Notes: generated by a model from the sequence alone, not told the origin. A stretch of 45,080 bases of DNA from JAUSPI01 sp964650385 (GCA_964650385.1 CAZYTP010000012.1:1-45080); one strand, 5' to 3'; numbered from the stretch's first letter, positions 7,728 through 16,795 are shown. Translations and numbers: made by a program.

Positions 7728-9023
7728 TCACTTTACTTTTGATTGTTTTTTCAACGTTTTGTCAAGCCAATTGAGGATGCGATTATTTGATATCATCATT
7801 GCACCCATCTGGCAGTGCTCTTCAGCCCCTTCTTTTACGGTGAACAGCATGTAGTCCTTTGGACTGCGCAACGCTTCATAAAGGTGTTTTGCCTGTATGT
7901 GGAAATCTTTATCCCCCTCAGAGTCAGCAACAAGCATATTACAGGTGATCATATCTACACAACTTTTCAAATTGTATGGCCTTGTCAACCGCAGGTAATC
8001 GCTGGGGGATTTCGCTCCAAATGTCCACATACCGTTATGAAAAAACCATCGTAAACCGGTGTTCTTTTTCATTACCTCATACATCTCTTTATTGAATTTG
8101 GCTGATGCGGATTTGTTGTCCAGTATTTTTTCAATCTGTTTTTTAATTTCCGGAGGAAAGTCATTCGTTGTCCCGGCATGAAAATCAAAAACGCCGCCGT
8201 TTGCGATACATGCCTTGATTCGATGTTCATAGGCAACGGCCCGGGGAGCCAGGTACCCTCCCATGCTGATACCCATTAATGCAATTCTTTCAGGGTTAAC
8301 CTCAGGCAGTGTGAGGGCAAAGTCGACGACAGGTGTGACCACCGTTTCCCAGTTCGGACGAAAATGAATTTTCTGTTCGCGAATGACCCGGCCCTGCCCC
8401 GGTCCTTCAAAGAGGAGACAGTTGTAGCCCCGCTTCACCGCAAAAAAAGCTACTTCAAAATAGAGTTCTTCAGCCGTACCGTCGAAACCGCTATGGATGA
8501 TCAATAGCGGTCTCTTTATTCCGGAATTGTCAACAAGACAAAGGTATCCGGGTAGCGTAGTTCCTTCAAAAGGAATTTCCACAGGTTTAATGGGGTGGTC
8601 CGACTGTCTTGCGGCTTTTATAAAACAAAGGCGGCTTTTGCCCCAGGTTTCCAAAATTCTTGGGTCTTTCGGGTTTGTATGGAGAAAGAATTCTGCTGTT
8701 CGGTAATAATTGGAGGCTCGAAAATATGCTCCTCTCGCACTTACCGTATGCCCATCTTTGAGGAATTGATCTGCTGTTTTTTCGAGTCGCCTTGCTGTCT
8801 TTGCCCATTCGGCGTACCAGCTTTCATCTTCTCCTTCCTTGATGTCGTAAGCCGTAGAAAGGCACTCCCCGATATCTGCACCACCGCTTACTGTGTAACC
8901 AATGGTGCGAAGGCATTGAAAAGAATACTGCGGGTCTTTGAAAATAAATTCCATGGCGTTTGAATGAGTGGCTAAAGGAAGGGTCATGAAAAATAAAATC
9001 AAAGTAACGGCTCCGGCGAACAT
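7728..9023 (-). CDS. Exported alpha/beta hydrolase (FrsA / pseudooxynicotine-hydrolase-like)
   Basis: A 431-residue alpha/beta hydrolase with a helical N-terminal lid region (about 50-150) and a C-terminal catalytic fold. The nucleophile elbow is GISMGG, the acid lies in VADSEGDKDF and the base is His in EGAEEHCQMG. It resembles FrsA and 2,6-dihydroxypseudooxynicotine hydrolase; the substrate is unknown. The N-terminus AGAVTLILFFMTLPLATHSNA looks like a signal peptide. Start problem: ATG 9023 has no ribosome site, while an ideal AAAGGAGG and GTG at 9055 lie just upstream in another frame. One extra A in a run of seven would join them. It faces the CHASE2 gene tail to tail. Confidence 0.85.
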   Translation of the reverse strand: MFAGAVTLILFFMTLPLATHSNAMEFIFKDPQYSFQCLRTIGYTVSGGADIGECLSTAYDIKEGEDESWYAEWAKTARRLEKTADQFLKDGHTVSARGAYFRASNYYRTAEFFLHTNPKDPRILETWGKSRLCFIKAARQSDHPIKPVEIPFEGTTLPGYLCLVDNSGIKRPLLIIHSGFDGTAEELYFEVAFFAVKRGYNCLLFEGPGQGRVIREQKIHFRPNWETVVTPVVDFALTLPEVNPERIALMGISMGGYLAPRAVAYEHRIKACIANGGVFDFHAGTTNDFPPEIKKQIEKILDNKSASAKFNKEMYEVMKKNTGLRWFFHNGMWTFGAKSPSDYLRLTRPYNLKSCVDMITCNMLVADSEGDKDFHIQAKHLYEALRSPKDYMLFTVKEGAEEHCQMGAMMISNNRILNWLDKTLKKQSKVK

Positions 9024-9052
9024 GATTGTCTTGCTGCACCCGGCATTTTTTT

Positions 9053-9070
9053 CACTTTAAAACCTCCTTT
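9053..9070 (-). promoter_or_regulatory. Strong ribosome binding site and GTG out of frame with the hydrolase
   Basis: On the minus strand AAAGGAGG (9070-9063) is followed after 7 bases by GTG (9055-9053) and seven A residues (9052-9046). The GTG frame opens as VKKMPGAARQS and stops after about 18 codons. The hydrolase frame passes through the same bases one position over. This is the only convincing ribosome site for the gene, which points to a one-base indel in the A tract. Confidence 0.7.
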
Positions 9071-9136
9071 GATATATCATCCAGATTTTTCTACAAGTTC
9101 ATTTACTCACAACACCGAGATAAAAACCTTATAGTC

Positions 9137-9173
9137 CCCTCTCCCTTGACGAGCATATAGATTGGGGAGAGGG
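9137..9173 (-). terminator. Inverted repeat downstream of the M48 protease gene
   Basis: CCCTCTCCC (9137-9145) and GGGAGAGGG (9165-9173) can form a 9-bp stem just past the stop of the minus-strand M48 gene. No T run follows directly on the minus strand, so it could be a weak or factor-assisted terminator, or an mRNA 3'-end stabiliser. Confidence 0.35.
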
Positions 9174-9179
9174 ATTTAA

Positions 9180-10556
9180 TTACTTAATGGATTCAATTTC
9201 TTTTTGTATTTCTCTGCCTTTTTCGCTGTACTTTGGGAAGTATTTGAGTGCGGCCTTGAAATGGAAGAGGGCGCTTTTCAGCTTCTTCTCTTTCTTGAAA
9301 TAAACCCCGAAGTTGTAATGAGAATCGCCCTGTTCGTTTGCTTTGCCATAGGCCATTGCAAGATAGTAATATGTATTTATATCATCCGGATTTTTTTCAT
9401 TAAGTTTTCCGTAAAGATTGAGAGCTGTTTTATAATCACCTGCCGCCTCATACGATCTTCCAAGGTACAAAAGTACACCGGCGTCGTTTTCATCAAGGGT
9501 GTGAGCCTTCGTTAGGACAGCGATAGCATCGTAAGTTTTACCGATTTTAAAATAGCTTATGCCAAGATCTCTCAGCACATCCTCATCGTCGGGAGAAAGA
9601 TTGAGCGCCTTGTTGAAGTTCGTGAAGGATTCACCGGTCAGTCCCAGCTTTCCCTGGGTGACGGCGAGACCGTAGAGCGCATCTATGTTATCCGGATTTT
9701 TTTTCAATAGGTCCTGAAAGTGTTTTAGTGTCATATCAAGATTTCTTTCTCCGAACATCAGTATAGTCTGTATGCGTCCCAGTCCTCCAATAATGTTTTC
9801 TGACCCGTGTTGTGTGTATTTAAACTGGAGTAATCCATCGAGGTATCTGATTCTCTCACCGGTGCCCGGATGGGTGAGAAAATAAGACGGGACCGAATTG
9901 GAGTAGAACTGATATCTTCTCATAATATTAAGAAAGTCCGGCATCCCCATGCCGTCATATCCCGCACTGGCCAAATATGACATTCCAAGCCTGTCGGCCT
10001 CTTCTTCATGTTCCCGGCTGTATTTGAGGTTTAACGTGGTGGCGGTTGCCATTGAAAAAGCCGCTGCCGCGGCAGTGCCCTGACCGCCTCCGCCGAGAAA
10101 AGCTCCTGCCAGGGTTGCCGCCAGTGCAGCTATACTAACTTTTTTTGATTTCTCGATTATATCCGCAATATGTCTGGCATTTACATGTGCTATTTCATGC
10201 GCCAGCACACCGGCAAGCTGACTTTCGTTTTCGACAAGATTGATGAGGCCTCTGTTCACGTACACGTAACCTCCGGGTGTGGCAAAGGCGTTAATAGCGG
10301 GACTTTTGATTACAGAGAAGTGAAAGTCGAAGGGAGATTTTCTGCTCTGCTCAAGTATCTTATTCCCCAGTTTACTTATGTAGTCGTTTACCTTTTTATT
10401 TTTGAGCAGGACATTGTTTTTTCCCAGTTTTTCATAGAATTCTTTGCCCAGCTTCTTCTCATCTTCAATGGTAAAAGAGGCGTAAGAATGTACGGTCTGG
10501 AAAAGAATTCCAAGGATCAGGGAAAGGATAAGGATTTTTTTTATTTTTCCGTTCAT
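9180..10556 (-). CDS. Periplasmic M48-family metalloprotease with TPR repeats (BepA/YfgC-like)
   Basis: A 458-residue zinc protease with a signal peptide (about 1-27). The zinc motif HEIAH is at 120-124 and the third ligand lies in SREHEEEADRLG (Glu184 with Asp188). A glycine/alanine-rich hydrophobic segment at 141-170 lies between them. The C-terminal half (about 265-455) consists of tetratricopeptide repeats such as NPDNIDALYGLAVTQGKLG and DAGVLLYLGRSYEAAGDY. This is the architecture of BepA, which assists or degrades outer-membrane proteins such as LptD during stress. lptF and lptG elsewhere in the window act in the same lipopolysaccharide pathway but are not linked. No good ribosome site is visible before the ATG. 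Confidence 0.9.
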   Translation of the reverse strand: MNGKIKKILILSLILGILFQTVHSYASFTIEDEKKLGKEFYEKLGKNNVLLKNKKVNDYISKLGNKILEQSRKSPFDFHFSVIKSPAINAFATPGGYVYVNRGLINLVENESQLAGVLAHEIAHVNARHIADIIEKSKKVSIAALAATLAGAFLGGGGQGTAAAAAFSMATATTLNLKYSREHEEEADRLGMSYLASAGYDGMGMPDFLNIMRRYQFYSNSVPSYFLTHPGTGERIRYLDGLLQFKYTQHGSENIIGGLGRIQTILMFGERNLDMTLKHFQDLLKKNPDNIDALYGLAVTQGKLGLTGESFTNFNKALNLSPDDEDVLRDLGISYFKIGKTYDAIAVLTKAHTLDENDAGVLLYLGRSYEAAGDYKTALNLYGKLNEKNPDDINTYYYLAMAYGKANEQGDSHYNFGVYFKKEKKLKSALFHFKAALKYFPKYSEKGREIQKEIESIK

Positions 10557-10565
10557 TTATTTTAG

Positions 10566-10637
10566 AATGTCACCCTGAATTTATTTCAGGGTCTTATTAG
10601 TCTCTGCGAGAGATTCTGAAACGAGTTCAAAATGACA
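10566..10637. repeat. Dispersed palindromic repeat, copy related to 3366-3491
   Basis: Contains CCTGAATTTATTTCAGG, a central TCTCTGCGAGAGA hairpin and AGATTCTGAAACGAGTTC, the reverse complement of the word found at the lipA end. It is flanked by TGTCA and TGACA. It lies in the 199-base gap between the M48 and MATE genes, which shows nothing else. Confidence 0.6.
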
Positions 10638-10755
10638 AGAAGAAGTAATATCTCTCTGGAGTATGCCCTGTATTTACGAAAGTATTATATATAATCTTTT
10701 TAAGTCGGTCAAACAGAGAATCACGGCAATAACTCATAGTTAATTACAGATCCTT

Positions 10756-12138
10756 TCATACCCCTGGCGGTTCAATTGTTGCCAGAGGTTTGCGGTCTTT
10801 GGCGAGTTTTTTAAGTTCTCTTTTGGTCCAGAAACAAACAATGCAAAACATCAGCACGGTTGAAATTGGGTGGGCCATCCAAACGCCGTTCAGCCCGAAC
10901 CGCAGGGGAAGAATGAAAAGCAGGGGTATGAGGAAAAAGAGATGACGGGTAAGCAGCAAACACATCGACGTAAGACCTTTCCCGAGACCATTGAACATAT
11001 TAATCCATATTATGGCGGGTCCCAGTAGTACCAGCATTAAGACGTATATCCTCAACGCAGGCACAGCAATCGCTAATAGCTCGGGGTCGTTCGTAAAGAT
11101 TGTCAAGAGAGGACGAGCAAAAACTTCAATGATAAGACAACTGATTCCGGCAACGATTGTTGACAATTTCGTCGCAACCCGTACAATATGGGTAAGACGT
11201 TCATAGTTGTATGCGCCATAGTTAAATCCGACCAGTGGCATGACCCCGTGTCCTATGCCGAAGAGGATCATTATCACGATTCCGTTTATCCGGAAATTGA
11301 GTCCAAGGGTCGCGATGGCTAAAGGACCGAAGGCACCGAGGATATGGTTATGGATTGTCAAGATTAAACTCATGGCGAGATTCATGACTGAAGAGGGTAA
11401 TCCTACCCGGTAGATCGATTTGATGATTGAATAGTTGGGAGGGAGATATTCCCATTTCAGGTAACGTTTAAACGAGCTGAGCATGAGAAAATAAAAAGAC
11501 GGGAAGACCGTTACAAACTGGGATATGGCTGTCGCCAGGGCCGCACCCTGCAGGCCCATTGCCGGGAAAGGCCCCCAGCCGAAAATTAAAAAGGGATCAA
11601 GGATTGCATTTAACAGTGCTGAGGATATAATGATATACATCGAATACTTCGGGTTTCCCCCGGCACGGAAAAGATTGTCAGACATCATCATGAAGAATAG
11701 AAATGGAGAGCCAAATACGACGATCAGAAGGTATTTCCTGGACAGAGGGAGAATTTCTTTCGTTGCGCCGAATAATCTGAGGATTGGATCGTGATAGAGT
11801 GTTGCAGAGAGAATAATCAAGATTCCGAAAAAGAGAGAGAGGAAGATAGCCTGGCCCGCGGTCTGATGTGCCTTTAAATCTTCTCCTGTTCCAAACATAC
11901 GGGAGGCAAAGGAGCCGGCACCGACACCGGTTCCCATTCCAATAGCCCCGAATATCATCTGAACCGGGAAACAGATGGTTAATGCTGCGATGGCATTGGG
12001 GCTGATTTTAGCGATCCAGAAGGTATCGACAATATTATATAAAGCAGTAACGAGCAGTGCAATGATTGAGGGGAGGCTCATTTTAAGGAGTAAGGGGAGA
12101 ACAGGGTCCTTGCCAAGGTCAAGACTGTTGTTATTCAT
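10756..12138 (-). CDS. MATE family efflux transporter
   Basis: A polytopic membrane protein of the multidrug and toxic compound extrusion family, expected to export cationic compounds or drugs using a sodium or proton gradient. It begins NNNSLDLGKDPVLPLLLKMS, typical of MATE N-termini, and has about 12 membrane helices in two halves (for example PSIIALLVTALYNIVDTFWI and the second-half GLPSSVMNLAMSLILTIHNH). I start at the ATG at 12138; the same frame extends to a TTG at 12177 without a ribosome site. The substrate cannot be inferred. It stands alone, divergent from miaA. Confidence 0.88.
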   Translation of the reverse strand: MNNNSLDLGKDPVLPLLLKMSLPSIIALLVTALYNIVDTFWIAKISPNAIAALTICFPVQMIFGAIGMGTGVGAGSFASRMFGTGEDLKAHQTAGQAIFLSLFFGILIILSATLYHDPILRLFGATKEILPLSRKYLLIVVFGSPFLFFMMMSDNLFRAGGNPKYSMYIIISSALLNAILDPFLIFGWGPFPAMGLQGAALATAISQFVTVFPSFYFLMLSSFKRYLKWEYLPPNYSIIKSIYRVGLPSSVMNLAMSLILTIHNHILGAFGPLAIATLGLNFRINGIVIMILFGIGHGVMPLVGFNYGAYNYERLTHIVRVATKLSTIVAGISCLIIEVFARPLLTIFTNDPELLAIAVPALRIYVLMLVLLGPAIIWINMFNGLGKGLTSMCLLLTRHLFFLIPLLFILPLRFGLNGVWMAHPISTVLMFCIVCFWTKRELKKLAKDRKPLATIEPPGV

Positions 12139-12299
12139 TGAATTAGTGTCGCTTTCATACCCACTCAAACCTTCCAACAGGAGGAGGACAGGGCGGGGTA
12201 ATTGTTAAAGTATGTCGCTATCATGTATTGGACTTTAATTTCAAGGCAATTTGATGTTTGCCTTTGGTCCCGGTTTAGCCGGGTTGGGGTGCGTGATAT

Positions 12300-13205
12300 A
12301 TGAAATACAACCTTATCGTTATATTAGGGTCGACTGCCTCCGGTAAGACACAGCTTGCGGTGAAACTTGCAAGGGAACTGGGTTCGGAAATCATTTCGGC
12401 GGATTCCCGGCAGGTCTACCGCGGCATGAATATAGGAACCGGCAAGGATTTGTCTGAGTATGTTCTTAATGGCACTTCCGTGCCTTATCATTTGATAGAT
12501 ATAGTCGATTTCGACCATCAGTTTAATCTCTTTGAGTATCAACGGCGATTTTTCGAATGCTTTCTGGAGATTTCCGGGCGGGGAATCCTGCCGATCATGG
12601 TTGGGGGAACCGGCCTCTACATTGAGTCGGTTCTCAGGAAATATCGGATGTTCGAGGTTCCGGAGAACGTTTCTTTGAGGAAGGAGCTTGAAACAGAGGA
12701 TATGGAAATACTTGCCAAGTGTCTTCTTCAACTCAATCCTTATGTCCATAACACCACGGATTTAAAGGATAGAAAACGTCTAATACGGGCCATTGAGATA
12801 GCCGGGTATTCAAGAAACCTTGATTCTGAAGATATATCAATTCCACCAATAGAACCCCTTGTAATTGGTGTGCGCTGGGAGCGTGAAATCCTTCGACGAA
12901 GAATTACAGAACGTCTCAGGAAAAGGCTCGAAGAGGGAATGATTGAGGAGGTGGAAGGTTTGCTTTCCTCGGGGATAAGCTGGGAAAAGTTGGATTTTTT
13001 CGGTCTGGAATATCGCTATATCGGTCTTTATCTGCAGAGAAGGCTGAGTTATGATGAGATGTTTCAGAAGCTGAATACCCGCATTCACCAATTTGCCAAG
13101 AAACAGGGGACATGGTTCAGGCGTATGGAGAAACAGGGAATCGAGATCCACTGGATTGACAATGCCGATTTTAACACACTTAGAGAGTTGGTTGGCAGTT
13201 TATGA
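12300..13205 (+). CDS. miaA: tRNA dimethylallyltransferase MiaA
   Basis: Adds the isopentenyl group to A37 of tRNAs that read UNN codons. The P-loop GSTASGKT is at 10-17, followed by SADSRQVYRGMNIGTGK (the substrate-binding Asp and the DSRQ motif), VGGTGLYIESVL and a DRKRLIRAIEI block. Length 301 is typical. Its stop overlaps the start of the glycosyltransferase (ATGA at 13202-13205), so the two genes are translationally coupled although their roles look unrelated. Confidence 0.95.
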   Translation: MKYNLIVILGSTASGKTQLAVKLARELGSEIISADSRQVYRGMNIGTGKDLSEYVLNGTSVPYHLIDIVDFDHQFNLFEYQRRFFECFLEISGRGILPIMVGGTGLYIESVLRKYRMFEVPENVSLRKELETEDMEILAKCLLQLNPYVHNTTDLKDRKRLIRAIEIAGYSRNLDSEDISIPPIEPLVIGVRWEREILRRRITERLRKRLEEGMIEEVEGLLSSGISWEKLDFFGLEYRYIGLYLQRRLSYDEMFQKLNTRIHQFAKKQGTWFRRMEKQGIEIHWIDNADFNTLRELVGSL

Positions 13206-14575
13206 ACATTCCTCAAAACATTGAAAAATATCTGAAAAATTATGCCGTTGATGACAGATGGCGCCTTATTTCGAAAATACGATTCAGTATCGATAATATC
13301 GTGGTTATTCCTGTCCTGGCTGAGAAAGAATCACTCTTTAGAACCCTGGCGAGTCTTTCCGAAAACGAACAGTCAGAGCTGAACCGCACGCTGGTTATAT
13401 GTGTTGTGAACAACAGGGGAGGGCACATCACATCCATGGAAGATATTGGCAATAACCAAGAGACATTACGGTTGCTTAGCAATTTTATGGAGGGTGATAT
13501 TGCGGCTGATGATCTATCCACCCCGTCTATTGATAAAATCTGCCGGAGTAATTTAAGGATAGCATATGTTGATGCGTCCTCTCCCGGATCGGAGCTGCCC
13601 GACAAAAATGGGGGGGTCGGCCTTGCAAGAAAAATAGGTCTCGATATAGCGTTAAAGGCATTCGACTATAAAAAACCGGGGGTAAAACTGCTATTCTGCC
13701 TTGATGCGGATACCGTGGTGGAGAGAGATTACCTGTCGGCCGTTCGCAGGTTCTTTGAAAAAGAAAAGGCAACTGCTGCGGTGGTCGCTTTTCAGCACCA
13801 GGATGCCGATGACCCCTCCGTGCGGGCCGCTATCTGTTGTTATGAAATATTCCTGCGCTATTATGTGCTTGGTTTGAGCTATGCTAACTCAATGTATGCA
13901 TTTCATTCGATAGGTTCTACTATAGCCTGTACGGCAGATGCATATGTGGCTGTAAGAGGTATGAATAGAAGGGAGGCAGCAGAGGACTTTTATTTTCTCA
14001 ATAAACTCGCCAAGATTGGAAGTGTAGGTCTGGTTAATACTACAAGGGTCTATCCTTCTGCGCGCCCCTCAAACCGGGTTCCCTTCGGTACCGGGCAGCG
14101 GGTTATACGATTTCTGGAAGGTGGACAGGATGAGTATATGTTGTATGACCCCAAGGTGTTCTCGATATTAAGAAAATGGCTGCAATTGATGCTGTCCTGT
14201 TTGGATAAAGATGCCGGGGAGATATTGATCCTGGCAGAAAAGATACATCCTTTACTTGAGAGCTTCCTGATGGCGAATAATTTCAGTGTAATATGGCATC
14301 GGTTAAAGGAAAACAGTAAAAGTTCAGACGGTCTTTACAGACAATTTCTCTTCTGGTTTGATGGGTTCAAGACTCTCAAGTTGATTCACCATTTAACCGA
14401 GAACGGCATCTCACGTATTAAGATGTTTACTGCCCTTACGGAATTGTTGGAAATGATAGGGGGGAACTGTCTGGAAAGAACTGTCCTGGACCAAACCCCG
14501 GATCTCGGCGTTCAATTGAAGATACTTGGATATTTACGGAAAGAGGCCTTTGAAAGAGGTCTTGATGTGGTATAA
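13202..14575 (+). CDS. Family 2-like glycosyltransferase
   Basis: A 457-residue soluble protein with a GT-A fold core. An N-terminal strand reads IVVIPVLAEKESLFRTLASL, the metal-binding LDADTVV gives Asp168-Ala-Asp170, and the later acceptor-side motif is EAAEDFYFLNKLAKIG. GGVGLARKIGLDIAL before the DxD is characteristic of this clade. No membrane helix is evident. The donor and acceptor are unknown. Coupled to miaA by a 4-base overlap, so it is probably made at similar levels; a 130-base gap with a dispersed repeat follows. Confidence 0.75.
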   Translation: MNIPQNIEKYLKNYAVDDRWRLISKIRFSIDNIVVIPVLAEKESLFRTLASLSENEQSELNRTLVICVVNNRGGHITSMEDIGNNQETLRLLSNFMEGDIAADDLSTPSIDKICRSNLRIAYVDASSPGSELPDKNGGVGLARKIGLDIALKAFDYKKPGVKLLFCLDADTVVERDYLSAVRRFFEKEKATAAVVAFQHQDADDPSVRAAICCYEIFLRYYVLGLSYANSMYAFHSIGSTIACTADAYVAVRGMNRREAAEDFYFLNKLAKIGSVGLVNTTRVYPSARPSNRVPFGTGQRVIRFLEGGQDEYMLYDPKVFSILRKWLQLMLSCLDKDAGEILILAEKIHPLLESFLMANNFSVIWHRLKENSKSSDGLYRQFLFWFDGFKTLKLIHHLTENGISRIKMFTALTELLEMIGGNCLERTVLDQTPDLGVQLKILGYLRKEAFERGLDVV

Positions 14576-14588
14576 AAACCATATCCGA

Positions 14589-14637
14589 TGAACTGAAAAG
14601 CTAGCGCATTCCCTTAACAAGTTGCGGGGAGCTTCAA
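14589..14637. repeat. Dispersed repeat family C, diverged copy
   Basis: Starts TGAACTGAAAAGCTAGCGCA and ends GTTGCGGGGAGCTTCAA. It shares both ends and the spacing logic with copies at 22768-22884 and 27821-27870. It is intergenic, between the glycosyltransferase and the nitroreductase. Confidence 0.6.
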
Positions 14638-14704
14638 TTTGGGGACACAGGTCGGTGTTTTAAACGTTTCGAAACATGCAAATTAAGTAGTGGATGGTCA
14701 AATC

Positions 14705-15397
14705 ATGAAAACTATACCGGTAACAATCATTGCAGTTATTTTCTCTTTATTGCTTGCCGTCTACGGTGGTGAAGAGAAAGTGATCGGCGCAATGAAAGGA
14801 GGGAAAATGAACGAGGAAATTAAACTACCCGCAGCTCAATTGACAGGCAGTGTTTCCCTGGAAAAGGCTCTCTCTGCAAGAAGGTCGGTGAGAGACTATA
14901 AAGACAGTGCATTGAGATTATCAGAGGTGGCGCAGCTTCTCTGGGCTGCTCAGGGAATTACTGCTGACTGGGGAGGGAGGACAGCGCCTTCAGCCGATGC
15001 AACCTACCCCTTGGAGATTTATGCCGTGGTGGGTGATGTTGAGGGACTCAAGCCAGGAGTATATCATTATATCTCCGGTTCCCATAGTCTGAAAAAGACA
15101 GTGGAAGGGGATCTTCGGGAACAGTTATCCGCGTCGGCACTGGGACAGAGGTGTGTCGCGGAGGCACCGGTTACCGTGGTTGTTACCGCTGTTTTTGATC
15201 GTACTACCCGCAGATATGGTGAAAGGGGTATCCGTTATGTTCACATGGAAGTGGGACATGTGGGGCAAAATGTCTGCCTTCAGGCGAAGACTTTAGGCCT
15301 GTCTACTGTTATGATTGGGGCATTCAGAGATGAGGCGGTAAAGGGTGTTTTGAAGTTAAAAGAAGCTCCCCTCTATCTGATACCGGTGGGAATGTGA
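14705..15397 (+). CDS. SagB-type nitroreductase-family oxidoreductase, exported
   Basis: About 230 residues. The N-terminus MKTIPVTIIAVIFSLLLAVYG looks like a signal or anchor. The FMN-dependent nitroreductase domain follows with SARRSVRDYKDSALRLSEVA, LLWAAQGITADWGGRTAPSA, TYPLEIYAV, GVYHY and a terminal LYLIPVGM, the pattern of SagB-type dehydrogenases. In toxin clusters SagB oxidises azolines, but stand-alone family members like this one have unknown substrates, and no precursor peptide or cyclodehydratase is nearby. ATG 14705 is used; a GTG lies at 14690. An internal AAAGGAGGG followed by ATG at 14807 could give a shorter cytoplasmic form that lacks the signal. Confidence 0.8.
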   Translation: MKTIPVTIIAVIFSLLLAVYGGEEKVIGAMKGGKMNEEIKLPAAQLTGSVSLEKALSARRSVRDYKDSALRLSEVAQLLWAAQGITADWGGRTAPSADATYPLEIYAVVGDVEGLKPGVYHYISGSHSLKKTVEGDLREQLSASALGQRCVAEAPVTVVVTAVFDRTTRRYGERGIRYVHMEVGHVGQNVCLQAKTLGLSTVMIGAFRDEAVKGVLKLKEAPLYLIPVGM

Positions 15398-15514
15398 GAT
15401 TGAAAAGAAAGAAGCCGGAGACATTTTTCCTCCCAGTAACAATTGCTACATATATCTTGAAAATGTAAAGCGGGAATGGCGAATGAATATAAGAGAATTA
15501 CCCCTTATATTTTT

Positions 15515-15548
15515 GAAGCTCCCCTGCATCATGTTACAGAGGAGCTTC
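15515..15548. repeat. Inverted repeat related to family C end
   Basis: GAAGCTCC (15515-15522) and GGAGCTTC (15541-15548) form an 8-bp stem. The left arm TTGAAGCTCCCC is the reverse complement of the family C end. It sits between the convergent nitroreductase and kinase-BON genes and may end transcription from either side. Confidence 0.45.
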
Positions 15549-15634
15549 GATTATTTGTGAAAAATCTTGATTCGCTTTGAGATGCGAGTTTCCAAAGCTC
15601 TCTACAATTAGTTGTGCAAATTCCTGTAGTTTTC

Positions 15635-16420
15635 CTATACTTTTTTCTGGACGGTAACTTTAAGAACACCTGGAACTTTTTTTGCAGCTTTTTTGATTTG
15701 ATCCTCTTCTTCCGCTGAAAGAGTCGATGTTGTTTTTACGCGAATATCTCCACCGTCAGCGTATACTTTAGTTGCATTGTTCACGTCTGTCAAGGCAGCT
15801 TTAACCTGGGAAGCCAAAGATAGATCTTCTATTGCTTTTTGAGACTCAGCGGTCGTTTTAAACTGTTTTAATTTAACTGCCTTACAAATAACATCAACCG
15901 CGCGATCAACTGTTATGTTTTTAATATTCACGACCATATCATAGAGAACAGGATTCCATGTATCAATTCCATAGAGGGTTTTACTCCATCTTTTTCGTTG
16001 ACTATCAATGTTTTTTAGAAAATTATAGGCCTCTTTTTCTGAAATTTTGTCCCGCTCCATCACTATTTTGACACGATCCTTTATATCCGCAATGATTCGT
16101 ACCTTGAGAACGTGAGAAATATCTTTCACAAAAAAATGACCTGCAAAGCCATGGTAAACTATATTGTCTTGCTTTAGGTGTTTTAAGAGTTCATTTTGAA
16201 TATATGTAATATATTTTTCTTTTACGCCGGTAAAACGATCAAAAAAAGAAGGTGGGTCTGCAATAGCATGAAGTAGTTTTACTTCTGGAATATTATAATT
16301 TGCTGAGGCATCAATGAGAACCTCCCTGGCAATACATTTATAGCCCAGTTTATTAGCAACTTTTTCGGCTATTTCTTTTCCCCTGCTGTGCGAACCCCTT
16401 GATATTGTGATAATAGACAT
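15635..16420 (-). CDS. Cytidylate-kinase-like protein with C-terminal BON domain
   Basis: A 261-residue protein. Residues 1-190 match the cytidylate kinase-like family: MSIITISRGSHSRGKEIAEK (a modified P-loop), LGYKCIAREVL, VYHGFAGHFF and a conserved VKIVMERDKISEKEA helix. Residues about 198-261 look like a BON domain: DLSLASQVKAALTDVNNATK, then a beta strand, then SAEEEDQIKKAAKKVPGV and LKVTVQ. BON domains usually bind phospholipids or sit in envelope proteins, yet there is no signal peptide here. GGAGG is 7 bases before the ATG. It is monocistronic. The substrate and the reason for the fusion are unknown. Confidence 0.75.
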   Translation of the reverse strand: MSIITISRGSHSRGKEIAEKVANKLGYKCIAREVLIDASANYNIPEVKLLHAIADPPSFFDRFTGVKEKYITYIQNELLKHLKQDNIVYHGFAGHFFVKDISHVLKVRIIADIKDRVKIVMERDKISEKEAYNFLKNIDSQRKRWSKTLYGIDTWNPVLYDMVVNIKNITVDRAVDVICKAVKLKQFKTTAESQKAIEDLSLASQVKAALTDVNNATKVYADGGDIRVKTTSTLSAEEEDQIKKAAKKVPGVLKVTVQKKV

Positions 16421-16795
16421 GACTGACCTCCATTTATGTATTGTTGATGAGATTATATTAACATTTAAAACTCTCCAATTTCACCCTAAATCTACCTCTC
16501 TTTTTCTGCCAGAAGCCGTATAACAAATAACATTTTATTTACCTTAACACTACATCCAATTTCCTTGATGACAGCAATATCAAAGTAACCGTTGTGCGTC
16601 AATGGTTTGTCAAAGTTTTTTACCGAATTTCCTTTCAGTTCTATCCTAATAGTATCCACCGTAAGCCCAGAAGAGTTGTTTGCACCACCCCGGATATCAA
16701 AGAGAAAGGAAGCTTGAAACCATTATACTATGTATTGCACGTTGGTGCATCCTTTTTGATTGATAGAAAAGAGTCCTTATGATAGAAGCGGGGGC
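16421..16795. other. Intergenic region between divergent kinase-BON and coaE genes
   Basis: 375 bases, AT-rich, holding the promoters of both divergent genes. I see a small inverted repeat TGCACGTTGGTGCA near 16737 and a TATACT -10-like box just before it, but no convincing -35 partner. An in-frame stretch of 62 codons at 16594-16782 has no ribosome site and no recognisable protein features. No RNA gene is recognised. Confidence 0.4.

Noticed and set aside
14705..15397. RiPP biosynthesis cluster around the SagB-type protein
   Set aside because: No precursor peptide, cyclodehydratase or RiPP transporter lies nearby; stand-alone SagB-type nitroreductases are common.
16594..16782. 62-codon open frame upstream of coaE
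   Set aside because: No ribosome site, no recognisable domain, and it overlaps the coaE leader; composition is like the surrounding non-coding DNA.
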